Positions 39,982 to 49,029 of a stretch of 64,000 bases of DNA are shown one piece after another. The first letter of the stretch is position 1; every line of letters begins with the position of its first letter. Position numbers and translations under genes: made by a program. Below the pieces are notes generated by a model that was given only the letters and a program-made list of their open reading frames with translations, ran no database searches and was not told where the DNA came from. The stretch is from assembly GCF_003443995.1 (NCBI RefSeq), contig NZ_QWEY01000010.1:1-64000 (forward strand), given 5' to 3'. Source of the stretch: Pseudotabrizicola alkalilacus (GTDB taxonomy: Bacteria > Pseudomonadota > Alphaproteobacteria > Rhodobacterales > Rhodobacteraceae).

Positions 39982-41196
39982 ATGGCCATCATGACTCAGG
40001 ATGCCCTCGCCCGCCGCAATGTGTTTGTCCTTGTCGCGGCGCAGGCCGTGCTGGGGGCGCAGATGCCGATGATTTTCACCATCGCCGGATTGGCGGGGCA
40101 AAGCCTTGCCCCCAATGCCTGCTGGGCCACCTTGCCGATCACCCTGACCGTGATCGGCTCGATGCTCACCGCGACGCCAATCTCGGCCTTCATGCAACGC
40201 TTTGGCCGCCGTGCGGGCTTTGTCGCGGGCGCCATCGGCGGTGCCATCGGCGCGGCCATCGGTGCCTACGGGCTGATGACCGGCAGTTTCCTGTTGTTCT
40301 GCCTCGGTGGCCTGTTCACCGGCATCTACATGAGCGCGCAGGGGTTTTACCGCTTCGCTGCCGCCGACACCGCCTCTGAGGCGTTCCGGCCAAAGGCGAT
40401 TTCCTGGGTGATGGCCGGGGGCCTCTTGTCCGCCGTCCTCGGGCCGCAACTGGTCAAGGCCACGGCAGAGGCCATGGTGGTGCCCTTCCTTGCGACTTAT
40501 CTCGCGGTGATCGGGCTGAACCTTGTCGGCATGCTCCTGTTCTTCGGCCTGTCGATTCCAAAACCCAAACCCCCGGCCGCCGGTGCCCCTGTGGGCCGCA
40601 CACGGGGCGAGCTGATCCGCAATCCCACCATTGCCGTCGCGATGATCTGCGCCACTGTCTCCTATGCGCTGATGAACCTCGTGATGACCTCCTCGCCGCT
40701 TGCCGTGGTCGGCTGCGGCTTTGAAACCAATGATGCCGCCGATGTCGTCACCGCGCATGTGCTGGCGATGTATGCCCCCAGCTTCATCACCGGCCATATC
40801 ATCGCCCGCTTTGGCGTCGAGCGGGTGATCGCCCTTGGCCTGATGATCCTTGCAGGCTCCGGCGCGGTGGCAATGGCGGGGGTGGAGCTTGAAAACTTTT
40901 TCATCGCCCTGATCCTGCTGGGGGTGGGCTGGAACTTCGGCTTCATCGGTGCCACCACCATGCTGACCAGCGCACAGCGCCCCGAGGAACGTGGGCGGTT
41001 GCAAGGCCTGAACGACCTGATCATCTTTGGCGGCGTCTCCGTCGCCAGCTTTTCCTCCGGCGGGCTGATGAACTGCTCCGGCGGCTCAGTGCAGGCCGGG
41101 TGGCAGCTGGTCAACATGGCGATGTTGCCGTTTCTGGTGGCGGCTGGGGCTGCGCTGATCTGGCTCTGGCTGCGACCGCGCGAGATGCGCAGCTGA
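39982..41196 (+). CDS. MFS transporter
   Basis: About 404 residues and twelve hydrophobic segments of the major facilitator type, with FMQRFGRRAGFVAG as the loop 2-3 motif and IIARFGVERVI in the second half. The subgroup is common in Rhodobacteraceae with unknown substrate. Start uncertain: MAIMTQ at 39982 or the second ATG at 39991; neither has a strong ribosome-binding site. Divergent from the glycosylase gene. Confidence 0.85.
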   Translation: MAIMTQDALARRNVFVLVAAQAVLGAQMPMIFTIAGLAGQSLAPNACWATLPITLTVIGSMLTATPISAFMQRFGRRAGFVAGAIGGAIGAAIGAYGLMTGSFLLFCLGGLFTGIYMSAQGFYRFAAADTASEAFRPKAISWVMAGGLLSAVLGPQLVKATAEAMVVPFLATYLAVIGLNLVGMLLFFGLSIPKPKPPAAGAPVGRTRGELIRNPTIAVAMICATVSYALMNLVMTSSPLAVVGCGFETNDAADVVTAHVLAMYAPSFITGHIIARFGVERVIALGLMILAGSGAVAMAGVELENFFIALILLGVGWNFGFIGATTMLTSAQRPEERGRLQGLNDLIIFGGVSVASFSSGGLMNCSGGSVQAGWQLVNMAMLPFLVAAGAALIWLWLRPREMRS

Positions 41197-41218
41197 CAGT
41201 ATGGGCTGATAGGCCGGA

Positions 41219-41252
41219 ACGCCTCCGGCGGGAGTATTTAGAAAGCAGCAAT
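41219..41252. repeat. REP-like element, single arm
   Basis: ACGCCTCCGGCGGGAGTATT begins this copy, followed by TAGAAAGCAGCAATC. It lies between the convergent MFS and squalene/phytoene-synthase-like genes and matches the copies at 22716 and 13217-13250. Confidence 0.7.
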
Positions 41253-41262
41253 CCGCAAAGGG

Positions 41263-42027
41263 TCAGAACAGACCTGTCGTTGCCTGCCACAACAACCGGC
41301 CCCGGCGGGCGAAGTCTGACAGCTGCAAACGGCCGTCGCCCACCGCCGCCGGATCGCGCGACGCCTGTTTCATCAAACCCTCGGCCTGCCAGCCCGCCAG
41401 CAGCGCTGGACGGATGGCGCGTGGCACCGTGGCGGTTGCCTTGCGGGCAGCGTTGAGCCGGATCAGCCCACGCACCGCCAGCTGCGCCACCGCCTCGGGC
41501 CGGCCATCCAGCAACGGCACCCGGCCCCGCGCCGCAAGCTCGGGAATTGCGCGCAGATACTGCGCCAGCGCCGCTGCCCAGCCATAGGCACGCACCGCAG
41601 GCTCTGCCGTCGCAGACGCGCCCAAGGCACGGGCCGACAGCCACATCAGCCCTGCGCCGGTATCCTCCAAATAGGCGTCCATCGCCGCCTGATCCTCGAA
41701 CGGATCGCGGTAGATATCCCAGCGCCGCGCCTCGATCATCCGGTCCAGTACGTCGAGCGGTAAAGCCGCCTGTTGGATCAGCTCGTGCAAGGGCCGCGCC
41801 ACCTCATGCGCGCGAGGGGCGGGCTCCGCCACCACATCGCGCCACCATTGCAGCCGCATCTCGGCGATCATCGGCTCTTTGCTGACCCAAGGCGCGCGCG
41901 CCACTTCCAGATTGAGCGCATAGAGCGGCAACAGCCGCGACCGCGCAGCCAGCGGCGCTGCCATCACCGCCAGAAACCGGTCAGGATCACCGCGCTGGAC
42001 CAGAGCGGCGCAGGCATCAAGGCTCAT
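41263..42027 (-). CDS. Squalene/phytoene synthase family protein (NDUFAF6-like)
   Basis: 254 residues. ARSRLLPLYALNLEVAR and EMRLQWWRDVV match the trans-isoprenyl-diphosphate synthase fold, and RRWDIYRDPFEDQAAMDAYLEDTGAGLM the second half. The aspartate-rich motifs of true synthases are largely lost. This is the pattern of the NDUFAF6-like group linked in mitochondria to complex I assembly. Its ATG overlaps the methyltransferase stop by four bases. Confidence 0.82.
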   Translation of the reverse strand: MSLDACAALVQRGDPDRFLAVMAAPLAARSRLLPLYALNLEVARAPWVSKEPMIAEMRLQWWRDVVAEPAPRAHEVARPLHELIQQAALPLDVLDRMIEARRWDIYRDPFEDQAAMDAYLEDTGAGLMWLSARALGASATAEPAVRAYGWAAALAQYLRAIPELAARGRVPLLDGRPEAVAQLAVRGLIRLNAARKATATVPRAIRPALLAGWQAEGLMKQASRDPAAVGDGRLQLSDFARRGRLLWQATTGLF

Positions 42028-42728
42028 ACCGGGCGCACCACGCTGAGATAATAGCCATAATCGCCGCCATGAGTGCGCCACAGCTCGATCTCGGCCTGTG
42101 TGGCATCCAGCACTTCGGTCAGCTCCGCATCGGCACCGGGACGCAGCGCCGCCATCCGCTCGGACAGCGGGCCATAATACGCCTCCCATGCCGCAGCCCC
42201 CAGCCAGCGCGCGCCCAGAATGCGGTAGCCTGCGCCTTCGATCCGGGCGATATGGCCGGGCAGATCCATCATGCCGGGATAATCGCGGTCCCAGAACGCC
42301 CGCGCTGCCGCAGCCGGGCGGCCAGTGCGCCACAGGCAATCGGAAAACGCGACCACGCCCCCCTGCGCCAGATGCGGCCGCCACGCCGCCAAGGCCGCCG
42401 TGACACCGGGGCCGTAGGCCGCCCCCGCCGACCAGATCAGATCATAAGACCCGTCCAGCACCAGCATATCGCCGACCTCTGCCTTTACCTCCGGCTGCTC
42501 GGCCCGGATCCGGTCGATGAACGGCGCGTGCAAATCGAGGCCCTCCAGCCGGGCCGCCGGGCGTTTCGCGCGCAACAGCGCCAGATCGGCTCCCGGCCCG
42601 CAACCGGCATCCAGAATCCGCGCCCGCACCGGGGTTTGCGCGACATCCAGCGCCCAGGCCAGCGAGTCGGCGTCGCCCGGTGCCTCGCGCGGCAAGCCGG
42701 AATGCACCGTGAAAAACGCATCCTTCAT
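42024..42728 (-). CDS. Class I SAM-dependent methyltransferase
   Basis: 234 residues with the Rossmann methyltransferase motif ILDAGCGPGADLALL (about residues 38-52), LEGLDLH, and DLIWSAGAAYG at motif IV. Substrate unknown. It overlaps cimA upstream and the squalene/phytoene-synthase-like gene downstream by four bases each, so the three are translated as a block. Confidence 0.87.
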   Translation of the reverse strand: MKDAFFTVHSGLPREAPGDADSLAWALDVAQTPVRARILDAGCGPGADLALLRAKRPAARLEGLDLHAPFIDRIRAEQPEVKAEVGDMLVLDGSYDLIWSAGAAYGPGVTAALAAWRPHLAQGGVVAFSDCLWRTGRPAAAARAFWDRDYPGMMDLPGHIARIEGAGYRILGARWLGAAAWEAYYGPLSERMAALRPGADAELTEVLDATQAEIELWRTHGGDYGYYLSVVRPV

Positions 42729-44359
42729 TCCGCAGCCTCCTGCACCGGCTGGCCCAGATCGCGGATCAGCTTCCATTGGATCGCATCCAGCAGCGCCTCG
42801 AAACTGGCATCGACAAGGTTCGCGCTGACCCCGACGGTGGACCAGCGCCGCCCCTCCAGATCTTCGGAATCGATGATCACACGCGTCACCGCCTCGGTGC
42901 CGCCTTGGGTGATCCGCACCTTGAAATCGACCAGCTTCATGCTGTCGATACAGGCCTGATACGGCCCCAGATCTTTCGCGAGGGCTTTCGCCAGCGCATT
43001 GACGGGCCCGCGATCGGTGCCGGTCTCGTCCATCGACTCACTGACCGACAGCATCTTGCGATCCCCGATCTTGACCACGACCACCGCCTCCGACAGGCTC
43101 ACCATCCGGTCATATTTGTTCTTTCTGCGCTCCACCGTCACCCGGTAGCGCTTGACCTCAAAGAACTCCGGGCATTGCCCCAGCGTGCGCCGCGCCAACA
43201 GCTCAAAGCTGGCCTGCGCGCCGTCATAGGCATAGCCCTGATCCTCGCGCTCTTTCACCACCTCCAGAATCCGCCCCAGCCGTGCATCCTTTGGCTCCAC
43301 CACCAGCCCCGCCTGCGCCAGCCGCGCGCGCAGGTTCGACTGCCCGGCCTGATTGCTCATCGGGATCACCCGCTCATTGCCGACAGTCTCGGGCGGCACA
43401 TGCTCATAGGTGGCGGGGTCTTTCAGAATGGCCGATGCATGCAGCCCCGCCTTATGGGCAAAGGCCGAGGCCCCGACATAGGGCGCCGCCCGCAGCGGCA
43501 CCCGGTTCAGAATGTCATCCAGCACCCGGCTGGTCTTCAGAATGCCCGCCACAGCCTCACGGCTCACCCCGGTCTCAAACCGGCTGGCATAGGGCTCTTT
43601 CAGCAGCAGCGTCGGGATCAGGCTGACAAGGTTCGCATTGCCACAGCGCTCGCCCAAGCCGTTGAGCGTGCCCTGCACCTGCCGCACGCCTGCATCCACC
43701 GCCGCCAGCGAACAGGCCACTGCCGTGCCGCAATCGTCATGGCAATGGATGCCCAGCCGGTCGCCCGGAATCCCGCTCGCAATCACCTCTGCTACCACCC
43801 GGCCCACCTCGGCCGGCAAGGTGCCGCCATTGGTGTCACACAGCACCAGCCAGCGCGCGCCCGCGCCGTAAGCCGCGCGCAGACAGTCCAGCGCATAGGC
43901 CGGATTGGCGCGGTAGCCGTCAAAGAAATGCTCGGCGTCAAACAGCGCCTCACGCCCACGCGACACCACATGCGCCACGCTTTCGCCAATCGCCGCCCGG
44001 TTCTCGGCCAAGGTGCAGCCAAGCGCCGTGGTCACATGAAACTCATGGGTCTTGCCCACAAGGCACACCGCCTTGGTCCCCGCATCCAGCACCAAGGCCA
44101 GCACATCATCATTCTCGGCCGAGCGTCCGACCCGCTTGGTCATGCCAAAACCCGTCATCACCGCCCGCGTCGCAGGCGCATGGGCAAAAAACTCGGAATC
44201 GGTCGGATTGGCCCCCGGCCAGCCGCCCTCGATGTAATCGACCCCCAGCGCATCCAGCGCCTGCGCGATCTGCCGCTTCTCAGCCACCGAGAACTGCACC
44301 CCCTGCGTCTGCTGCCCGTCGCGCAGGGTGGTGTCGTAGAGATACAACCGCTCACGCAT
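42725..44359 (-). CDS. cimA: Citramalate synthase
   Basis: Condenses pyruvate and acetyl-CoA to citramalate, a threonine-independent route to isoleucine. 544 residues. The HMGL-like TIM barrel begins YLYDTTLRDGQQTQGVQFS, then GLGERCGNANL, and HKAGLHASAI in the accessory domain. The last 130 residues form the LeuA-type regulatory domain (DFKVRI...STVGVSANLVDASFEAL). The ATG at 44359 is preferred because AAAGG lies eight bases upstream; ATG codons 5 and 11 residues earlier sit in a REP-like remnant. Confidence 0.92.
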   Translation of the reverse strand: MRERLYLYDTTLRDGQQTQGVQFSVAEKRQIAQALDALGVDYIEGGWPGANPTDSEFFAHAPATRAVMTGFGMTKRVGRSAENDDVLALVLDAGTKAVCLVGKTHEFHVTTALGCTLAENRAAIGESVAHVVSRGREALFDAEHFFDGYRANPAYALDCLRAAYGAGARWLVLCDTNGGTLPAEVGRVVAEVIASGIPGDRLGIHCHDDCGTAVACSLAAVDAGVRQVQGTLNGLGERCGNANLVSLIPTLLLKEPYASRFETGVSREAVAGILKTSRVLDDILNRVPLRAAPYVGASAFAHKAGLHASAILKDPATYEHVPPETVGNERVIPMSNQAGQSNLRARLAQAGLVVEPKDARLGRILEVVKEREDQGYAYDGAQASFELLARRTLGQCPEFFEVKRYRVTVERRKNKYDRMVSLSEAVVVVKIGDRKMLSVSESMDETGTDRGPVNALAKALAKDLGPYQACIDSMKLVDFKVRITQGGTEAVTRVIIDSEDLEGRRWSTVGVSANLVDASFEALLDAIQWKLIRDLGQPVQEAAE

Positions 44360-44380
44360 CGCTGTGCCTTTCATCTTGGC

Positions 44381-44394
44381 CCAAATACTCATCT
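44381..44394. repeat. REP-like element remnant at the cimA start
   Basis: CCAAATACTCATCT is the exact reverse complement of AGATGAGTATTTGG at 13171-13184, the left arm of the full copy. It sits just upstream of the cimA start. Confidence 0.5.
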
Positions 44395-44442
44395 GCCGGG
44401 CCGCCAGAGCCGACGCCGACCAGACCGTGCCTCCGCACCCCC

Positions 44443-44463
44443 CGAATTTTCGCAGAAAATTCG
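44443..44463. repeat. AT-rich 9-bp perfect palindrome after cysS
   Basis: CGAATTTTC (44443-44451), GCA, GAAAATTCG (44455-44463) begins just after the cysS stop codon. A transcript could fold it, but a T-run is missing. It may be a terminator or a dispersed repeat. Confidence 0.5.
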
Positions 44464-44464
44464 T

Positions 44465-46000
44465 TCACTTCAGCGCCTCCAGCTTTGCAGGATCGAAGTC
44501 AGGACCGGGCACAAGCTCGACACCTTCTTTCGACATCCGCACTTCAACGCCTGCCGCAATCAGTTCAGCCTTCATCTTGTCTACAATGGTAAAATTCTTC
44601 GTGTTGCGTGCTTCATTGTAAGCCACAAAGAGCGTGTTTTCTCTGTCCACAAGATGAGAAACCAAATCGTAGGATTTCTCTGCTGCTTTTCTCCGACCGG
44701 CTTTATCCGGATCGAGTTCGTCAAAACCCAGGAAAGCCAATGACTCGAAGAACGCAATCGTAAGCGGGCTATCGATGGACCCCTTGTCTTGGCTCTGGAC
44801 ATCAACCACCATTTTATGCAGCCGGCTCAGGGCCATGGGTGTATTGAGATCATCTGCAACAGCCGCAACGACGTCACTGTCTGCACCAGCACCGGTGAAA
44901 GGTCTTTGCTGGTCTGAAAGCCGTTGTTGCTTGAGCCGTTTCCACCGCCTCAGATGATTGAACGCCTCCCGCGCCTTCTCCGCCGTCCAGTCCATCGGCT
45001 TGCGGTAATGCGTGCTCAGCATCACAAACCGGATCACCTCGCCCGGATAGCCCTGCTCCAGCAGATCGCGCACCGTAAAGAAGTTGCCCAAGGACTTGGA
45101 CATCTTCTTGCCCTCGACCTGCAGCATCTCGTTGTGCAGCCAGACCCGGGCAAAGCCATCTCCCTGCCCCGCAGCCCCGCCATGGGCGCAGCAGCTTTGG
45201 GCGATCTCGTTCTCATGATGCGGAAACTGCAGGTCCAGGCCCCCGCCGTGAATGTCAAACGTATGCGGCTGCGCCAGCGCGTCCGGGGACAGGCCCGATT
45301 TCACATCCTGCCACAGCAGCTTGTCCGCCATCGCCGAGCATTCGATATGCCAGCCCGGCCGCCCAAAGCCCCAGGGGCTGTCCCAGCCCGGCACACCGGC
45401 GTCCGACGGCTTCCACAGCACGAAATCCATCGGGTCTTCCTTGAACGGCGCCACTTCGACCCGCGCGCCTGCGATCATGTCATCGACCGACCGCCCCGAC
45501 AGCGCGCCGTAAGCCCCATAAGACCGCACCCGGAACAGCACATGGCCCTCACGCTCATAGGCATGGCCCTTGGCCACCAGCCCCGCGATCATCGTGATCA
45601 TCTCGCCGATGTACTCGGTCGCGCGCGGCTCGTGCGTCGGGCGCAGCGCGCCCAAAGCATCCATATCGGCGTGATACCAGGCGATCGTTTCCTCGGTCCG
45701 CTCGCGGATCAGCGCTTCCAGCGTGCCGCTGGCCCCGGCCTGCTGCCGCCGCAACGCCTCGGCGTTGATCTTGTCATCAACATCGGTGAAGTTGCGCACA
45801 TAGGTCACATGATCCGCGCCATAAACCTCCCGCAACAACCGGAACAGCACATCAAACACCAGCACAGGCCGCGCATTGCCCAGATGCGCCCGGTCATAGA
45901 CCGTCGGCCCGCAGACATACATCCGCACATTGCCCGCATCCAGAGGCACAAAATCCTCCTTGCGGTGGGTTTTGGAATTGGTCAGCCTGATCGTCACCAT
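44465..46000 (-). CDS. cysS: Cysteine--tRNA ligase
   Basis: Class I synthetase, 511 residues. It has the zinc-binding first Cys in [10 protein letters not shown], the HIGH-type [17 protein letters not shown] and HHENEIAQS (remaining zinc ligands), and KKMSKSLGN. The catalytic core is ordinary, but DNA encoding about residues 353-493 (44521-44940) is close to 50% GC by hand count, against 60-70% in the core, suggesting a horizontally replaced C-terminal part. The frame is open throughout, so it is presumably functional. Confidence 0.97.
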   Translation of the reverse strand: MVTIRLTNSKTHRKEDFVPLDAGNVRMYVCGPTVYDRAHLGNARPVLVFDVLFRLLREVYGADHVTYVRNFTDVDDKINAEALRRQQAGASGTLEALIRERTEETIAWYHADMDALGALRPTHEPRATEYIGEMITMIAGLVAKGHAYEREGHVLFRVRSYGAYGALSGRSVDDMIAGARVEVAPFKEDPMDFVLWKPSDAGVPGWDSPWGFGRPGWHIECSAMADKLLWQDVKSGLSPDALAQPHTFDIHGGGLDLQFPHHENEIAQSCCAHGGAAGQGDGFARVWLHNEMLQVEGKKMSKSLGNFFTVRDLLEQGYPGEVIRFVMLSTHYRKPMDWTAEKAREAFNHLRRWKRLKQQRLSDQQRPFTGAGADSDVVAAVADDLNTPMALSRLHKMVVDVQSQDKGSIDSPLTIAFFESLAFLGFDELDPDKAGRRKAAEKSYDLVSHLVDRENTLFVAYNEARNTKNFTIVDKMKAELIAAGVEVRMSKEGVELVPGPDFDPAKLEALK

Positions 46001-46253
46001 GTCGCAAGTCCCCTATGCGCAACAACATCCCGGCGCGGGGTCTGGCAACGTTCATCCGGTTCGGGACTGTTGACAAGCGCCGCGCGACCAAAGGTCAGCC
46101 GGTAATGCAGCAGCAGATGATGCACATCATTGTCATGCCGCAGGTGTAGCGCCAGCACCGCCCCGCGCCAAGCCCTTTTTGTGCCCCGGCCCCGCAAGAA
46201 GACATCACCCGCAAAGCCTGCCATACTGCCCCAACCCCGCCACAGGACACAGC
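46001..46253. other. Gene-free interval between cysS and the TPM gene
   Basis: 253 bases between divergent genes. Short open frames are present on the minus strand but lack ribosome-binding sites and family signals. It presumably holds both promoters; none was clear enough to place. Confidence 0.5.
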
Positions 46254-47100
46254 ATGCGCCTTCTCCTTACCCTGTTTCTCCTCCTCGCCCCGCTGTCGCT
46301 CGCGGCACAACCCCTGCCCGACCCGCTCAGTGATACCATCAGCGATTACGCGAACCTGCTGCCGCCCGAGACCGCCGCCCGCGTCACCGACGCCCTGACC
46401 AAGGGTCGCGAAGAGACCGGGGTGCATGTCGTGCTCGTCACCATGGACCGCATCGCCGATCACGGCGGCGCAGGCGCGCGGATCGAGGATTACGCCAAGC
46501 GGCTGTTCAACCAATGGGGCGTTGGCGACGCCACCCGCGATGATGGCATCCTGATCCTGATTGCCCGCGACGACCGCGAAATGCGGATTGCCCTTGGCGC
46601 GGGGTATGAAGTGATCTGGGACAATGCCGCACAGCGCGTCATCGACCGCGCTTTTCTCCCCGCCTTTCGCACCGATGATTACGCGGGCGGGATCGAGGCC
46701 GGGGTCGCCGCCACTTTTGAGTTGATCGCCAGACCCTATGCCGCCGGCAATCCGCCACCAGAGCCCGAAACGTCATGGCAAGACATTCTGCCCTTTGCCG
46801 TTCGGCCTCATCGGCACCGCCATTGTCGGCCTCATCGCCCGCACCGCCCTCGGCGATGCGCTGGTGCGGATGCGCAAATGCCCGACCTGCGGCAGCCGCA
46901 GCCTGAGCCGCCGCCGCAAGGTCATCAGCCGCGCCACCACCGCCCAGGCGGGCCATGGCATGATGCACACCCATTGCAGCTCTTGCGGCTGGGACAGGTC
47001 AGAGCCCTACCGCATCGCGCAACGATCGAGCAGCAACAGCTCCTCGGGCGGCTTCGGCGGTGGCTCATCCTCAGGCGGCGGGGCGACCGGCCGCTGGTAG
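46254..47100 (+). pseudogene. TPM-domain (YgcG-like) protein, frameshifted
   Basis: The first part (46254-46799) encodes a signal peptide (MRLLLTLFLLLAPLSLAAQ) and a TPM domain (DYANLLPPETAARV, GDATRDDGILILIARDDREMRIALG, GYEVIWDNAAQRVIDR). The expected rest is in the next frame (46801-47100): a membrane helix FGLIGTAIVGLIA, a zinc ribbon CPTCG/CSSCGW and the usual SSGGFGGGSSSGGGATGRW tail. One extra base at about 46800 (or two missing) joins ILPFA to FGLIG. With the shift repaired the protein would be about 281 residues. There is no homopolymer at the site. AGGA precedes the ATG. TPM proteins are membrane-associated and of unclear function. Confidence 0.8.
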
Positions 47101-47117
47101 CTCACAGGCTCTTGGCG

Positions 47118-48920
47118 TCAGGCGCGTTCTTCCAGCGCCAGCCATTCGGCCTCGGCGGTCTGCAAGGCAATCTGCCGCTCGGTCAGCGCCTCGGTGCCCT
47201 TTTTGAACTTCACCGGGTCTTTGCTGTACAGATCCGGCACCGCCAGAAACTCCTCCAGCTTCACGATCTCGGCCTCCAGCCGTGCGATGATCGCAGGCAA
47301 ATCATCCAGCCGCTTGCGCTCGGTAAACGACAGCCCGGTATTCTTCGACGGTTTGGCCGCTTCGCGCGGCGGAGCGGCCTTGCCCGCCGCTTTCGCCGCA
47401 GCCGCCATCGCTTCGGGGCGTTGTGCGGCATAATCCGACCAGCCACCGGGGTAAGCGGTGGCCCGGCCATTGCCCTCCATCGCCACAGTGGCGGTGGCAA
47501 TCCGGTCGATGAAATCCCGGTCGTGGCTGACCAGCAGCACGGTGCCGTCATACTCGCCCAGCACGTCCTGCAGCAGATCCAGCGTTTCCACATCCAGATC
47601 GTTGGTCGGTTCGTCCAGAATCAACAGGTTGCTGGGCCGCGCCATCAGCTTGGCCAACAACAGCCGCGCCTTCTCACCCCCCGACAGGCTGCGCACCGGG
47701 GCCCGCACCTGCCGCTCGTCAAACAGGAAATCCTTGAGGTAGGCCACCACATGCTTGGGGTTGCCGCGCACCATCACCTGATCAGATGCGCCCGACACCG
47801 CCATCAGCGGATCGCCGGTCAGGTTTTCCCACAGCGTCGCATTCGGGTCCAGCTGGGCGCGGGTCTGGTCAAACACCGCAATCTCCAGATTGGTGCCCAG
47901 AATCACCGAGCCTTCATCCGGTGCCACTTCCCCGGTCAGCATCTTCAACAGCGTGGTCTTGCCCACACCATTCGGCCCGACAAAAGCCACCCGGTCACCG
48001 CGCAGCACGCGCAGGTCAAACCCCTCCAGAATGGTCTTGTCACCAAACCACTTGCCGATGCCGCGTGCCTCGATCACCCGCTTGCCGCTGGTGGTCCCGG
48101 CTTCCATCTCCAGCGCCGCCGTACCCTGACGGCGGATCTGGCTGCCGCGCTCTTCGCGCAAAGCCGCGAGGGCCCGCACCCGGCCCTGATTGCGCTTGCG
48201 CCGCGCCGAAATCCCCTCGACCGCCCATTTCGCCTCGGCCTTGATCTTGCGGTCCAGCTTGTGACGGGCCTCGTCTTCCTCGGCCCAGACGGTCTCGCGC
48301 CATTCCTCGAACCCGTCAAACCCGCTCTCGCGCCGCCGCACCTCGCCCCGGTCGATCCACAGCGTCGCCTTGGTCAGCGCGCGCAAAAACGTACGGTCGT
48401 GCGAGATCAGCACAAAGGCGGTGCGGGTGCTGGTCAGCTCCGCCTCCAGCCATTCGATCGCCTGAATGTCCAGATGGTTGGTCGGCTCGTCCAGCAGCAT
48501 CAGCTCCGGCGCTTCGGCCAGCAGCTTGGCCAGCGCCGCGCGCCGCCGCTCGCCACCGCTCGCGGTCGCAACCGGCGTCTCGGGGTTGAACTTCAACCCT
48601 TCGGCCACCATCGCCACCCGGTATTCCTCGCCCTCGTCGAGCCGGCTCGCCGCGAAATCCCCCAGCGTCGCAAACCCCGACAGATCGGGATCCTGCTCCA
48701 TATAGCCGACGCTCACGCCCGGAGACACCACACGGGTGCCGCGGTCCACCTCGACCAGCCCGGCCATCACCTTCATCAGGGTGGACTTGCCCGAGCCGTT
48801 GCGGCCCACAAGGGCCACCCGGTCACCGGGCTGGATCACCAGCGACAGGTTGTCAAATACAGGGTTCCCGCCAAAGGTCAGCGAGATATCGGAAATCTGG
48901 AGAATGGGTGCGCGTGCCAT
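47118..48920 (-). CDS. uup: ABC-F family ATPase (Uup-like)
   Basis: 600 residues with two ABC domains and no membrane part. Walker A GRNGSGKST and GPNGVGKTT, signatures ASGGERRRAALAKLL and LSGGEKARLLLAKLM, Walker B LLDEPTNHLD and ILDEPTNDLD are all present, with a charged C-terminal coiled coil (residues about 540-600). This is the Uup/EttA group acting on ribosomes or branched DNA; the C-terminal extension favours Uup. Confidence 0.9.
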   Translation of the reverse strand: MARAPILQISDISLTFGGNPVFDNLSLVIQPGDRVALVGRNGSGKSTLMKVMAGLVEVDRGTRVVSPGVSVGYMEQDPDLSGFATLGDFAASRLDEGEEYRVAMVAEGLKFNPETPVATASGGERRRAALAKLLAEAPELMLLDEPTNHLDIQAIEWLEAELTSTRTAFVLISHDRTFLRALTKATLWIDRGEVRRRESGFDGFEEWRETVWAEEDEARHKLDRKIKAEAKWAVEGISARRKRNQGRVRALAALREERGSQIRRQGTAALEMEAGTTSGKRVIEARGIGKWFGDKTILEGFDLRVLRGDRVAFVGPNGVGKTTLLKMLTGEVAPDEGSVILGTNLEIAVFDQTRAQLDPNATLWENLTGDPLMAVSGASDQVMVRGNPKHVVAYLKDFLFDERQVRAPVRSLSGGEKARLLLAKLMARPSNLLILDEPTNDLDVETLDLLQDVLGEYDGTVLLVSHDRDFIDRIATATVAMEGNGRATAYPGGWSDYAAQRPEAMAAAAKAAGKAAPPREAAKPSKNTGLSFTERKRLDDLPAIIARLEAEIVKLEEFLAVPDLYSKDPVKFKKGTEALTERQIALQTAEAEWLALEERA

Positions 48921-48977
48921 GCGCCGTCAGGTATGCGCGCCCGCCTGCGGCGTCAAGCCACCTCATCCCCCTCAGGC

Positions 48978-49009
48978 TTGCTGCTTTCAAAATACTCCGG
49001 GGGGAGGCG
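48978..49009. repeat. REP-like element, single arm
   Basis: TTGCTGCTTTCAAAATACTC begins this copy, followed by CGGGGGGAGGCG. It is the same orientation as the right arm at 13218-13250 and opposite to the copies at 22716 and 41219. It lies between sseB-like and uup genes. Confidence 0.65.
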
Positions 49010-49029
49010 AAGCCGGGGGGCTGCCCCCC

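Noticed and set aside
45994-46224. Possible small gene upstream of cysS on the minus strand
   Set aside because: No ribosome-binding site, no recognisable family and it overlaps the cysS start.
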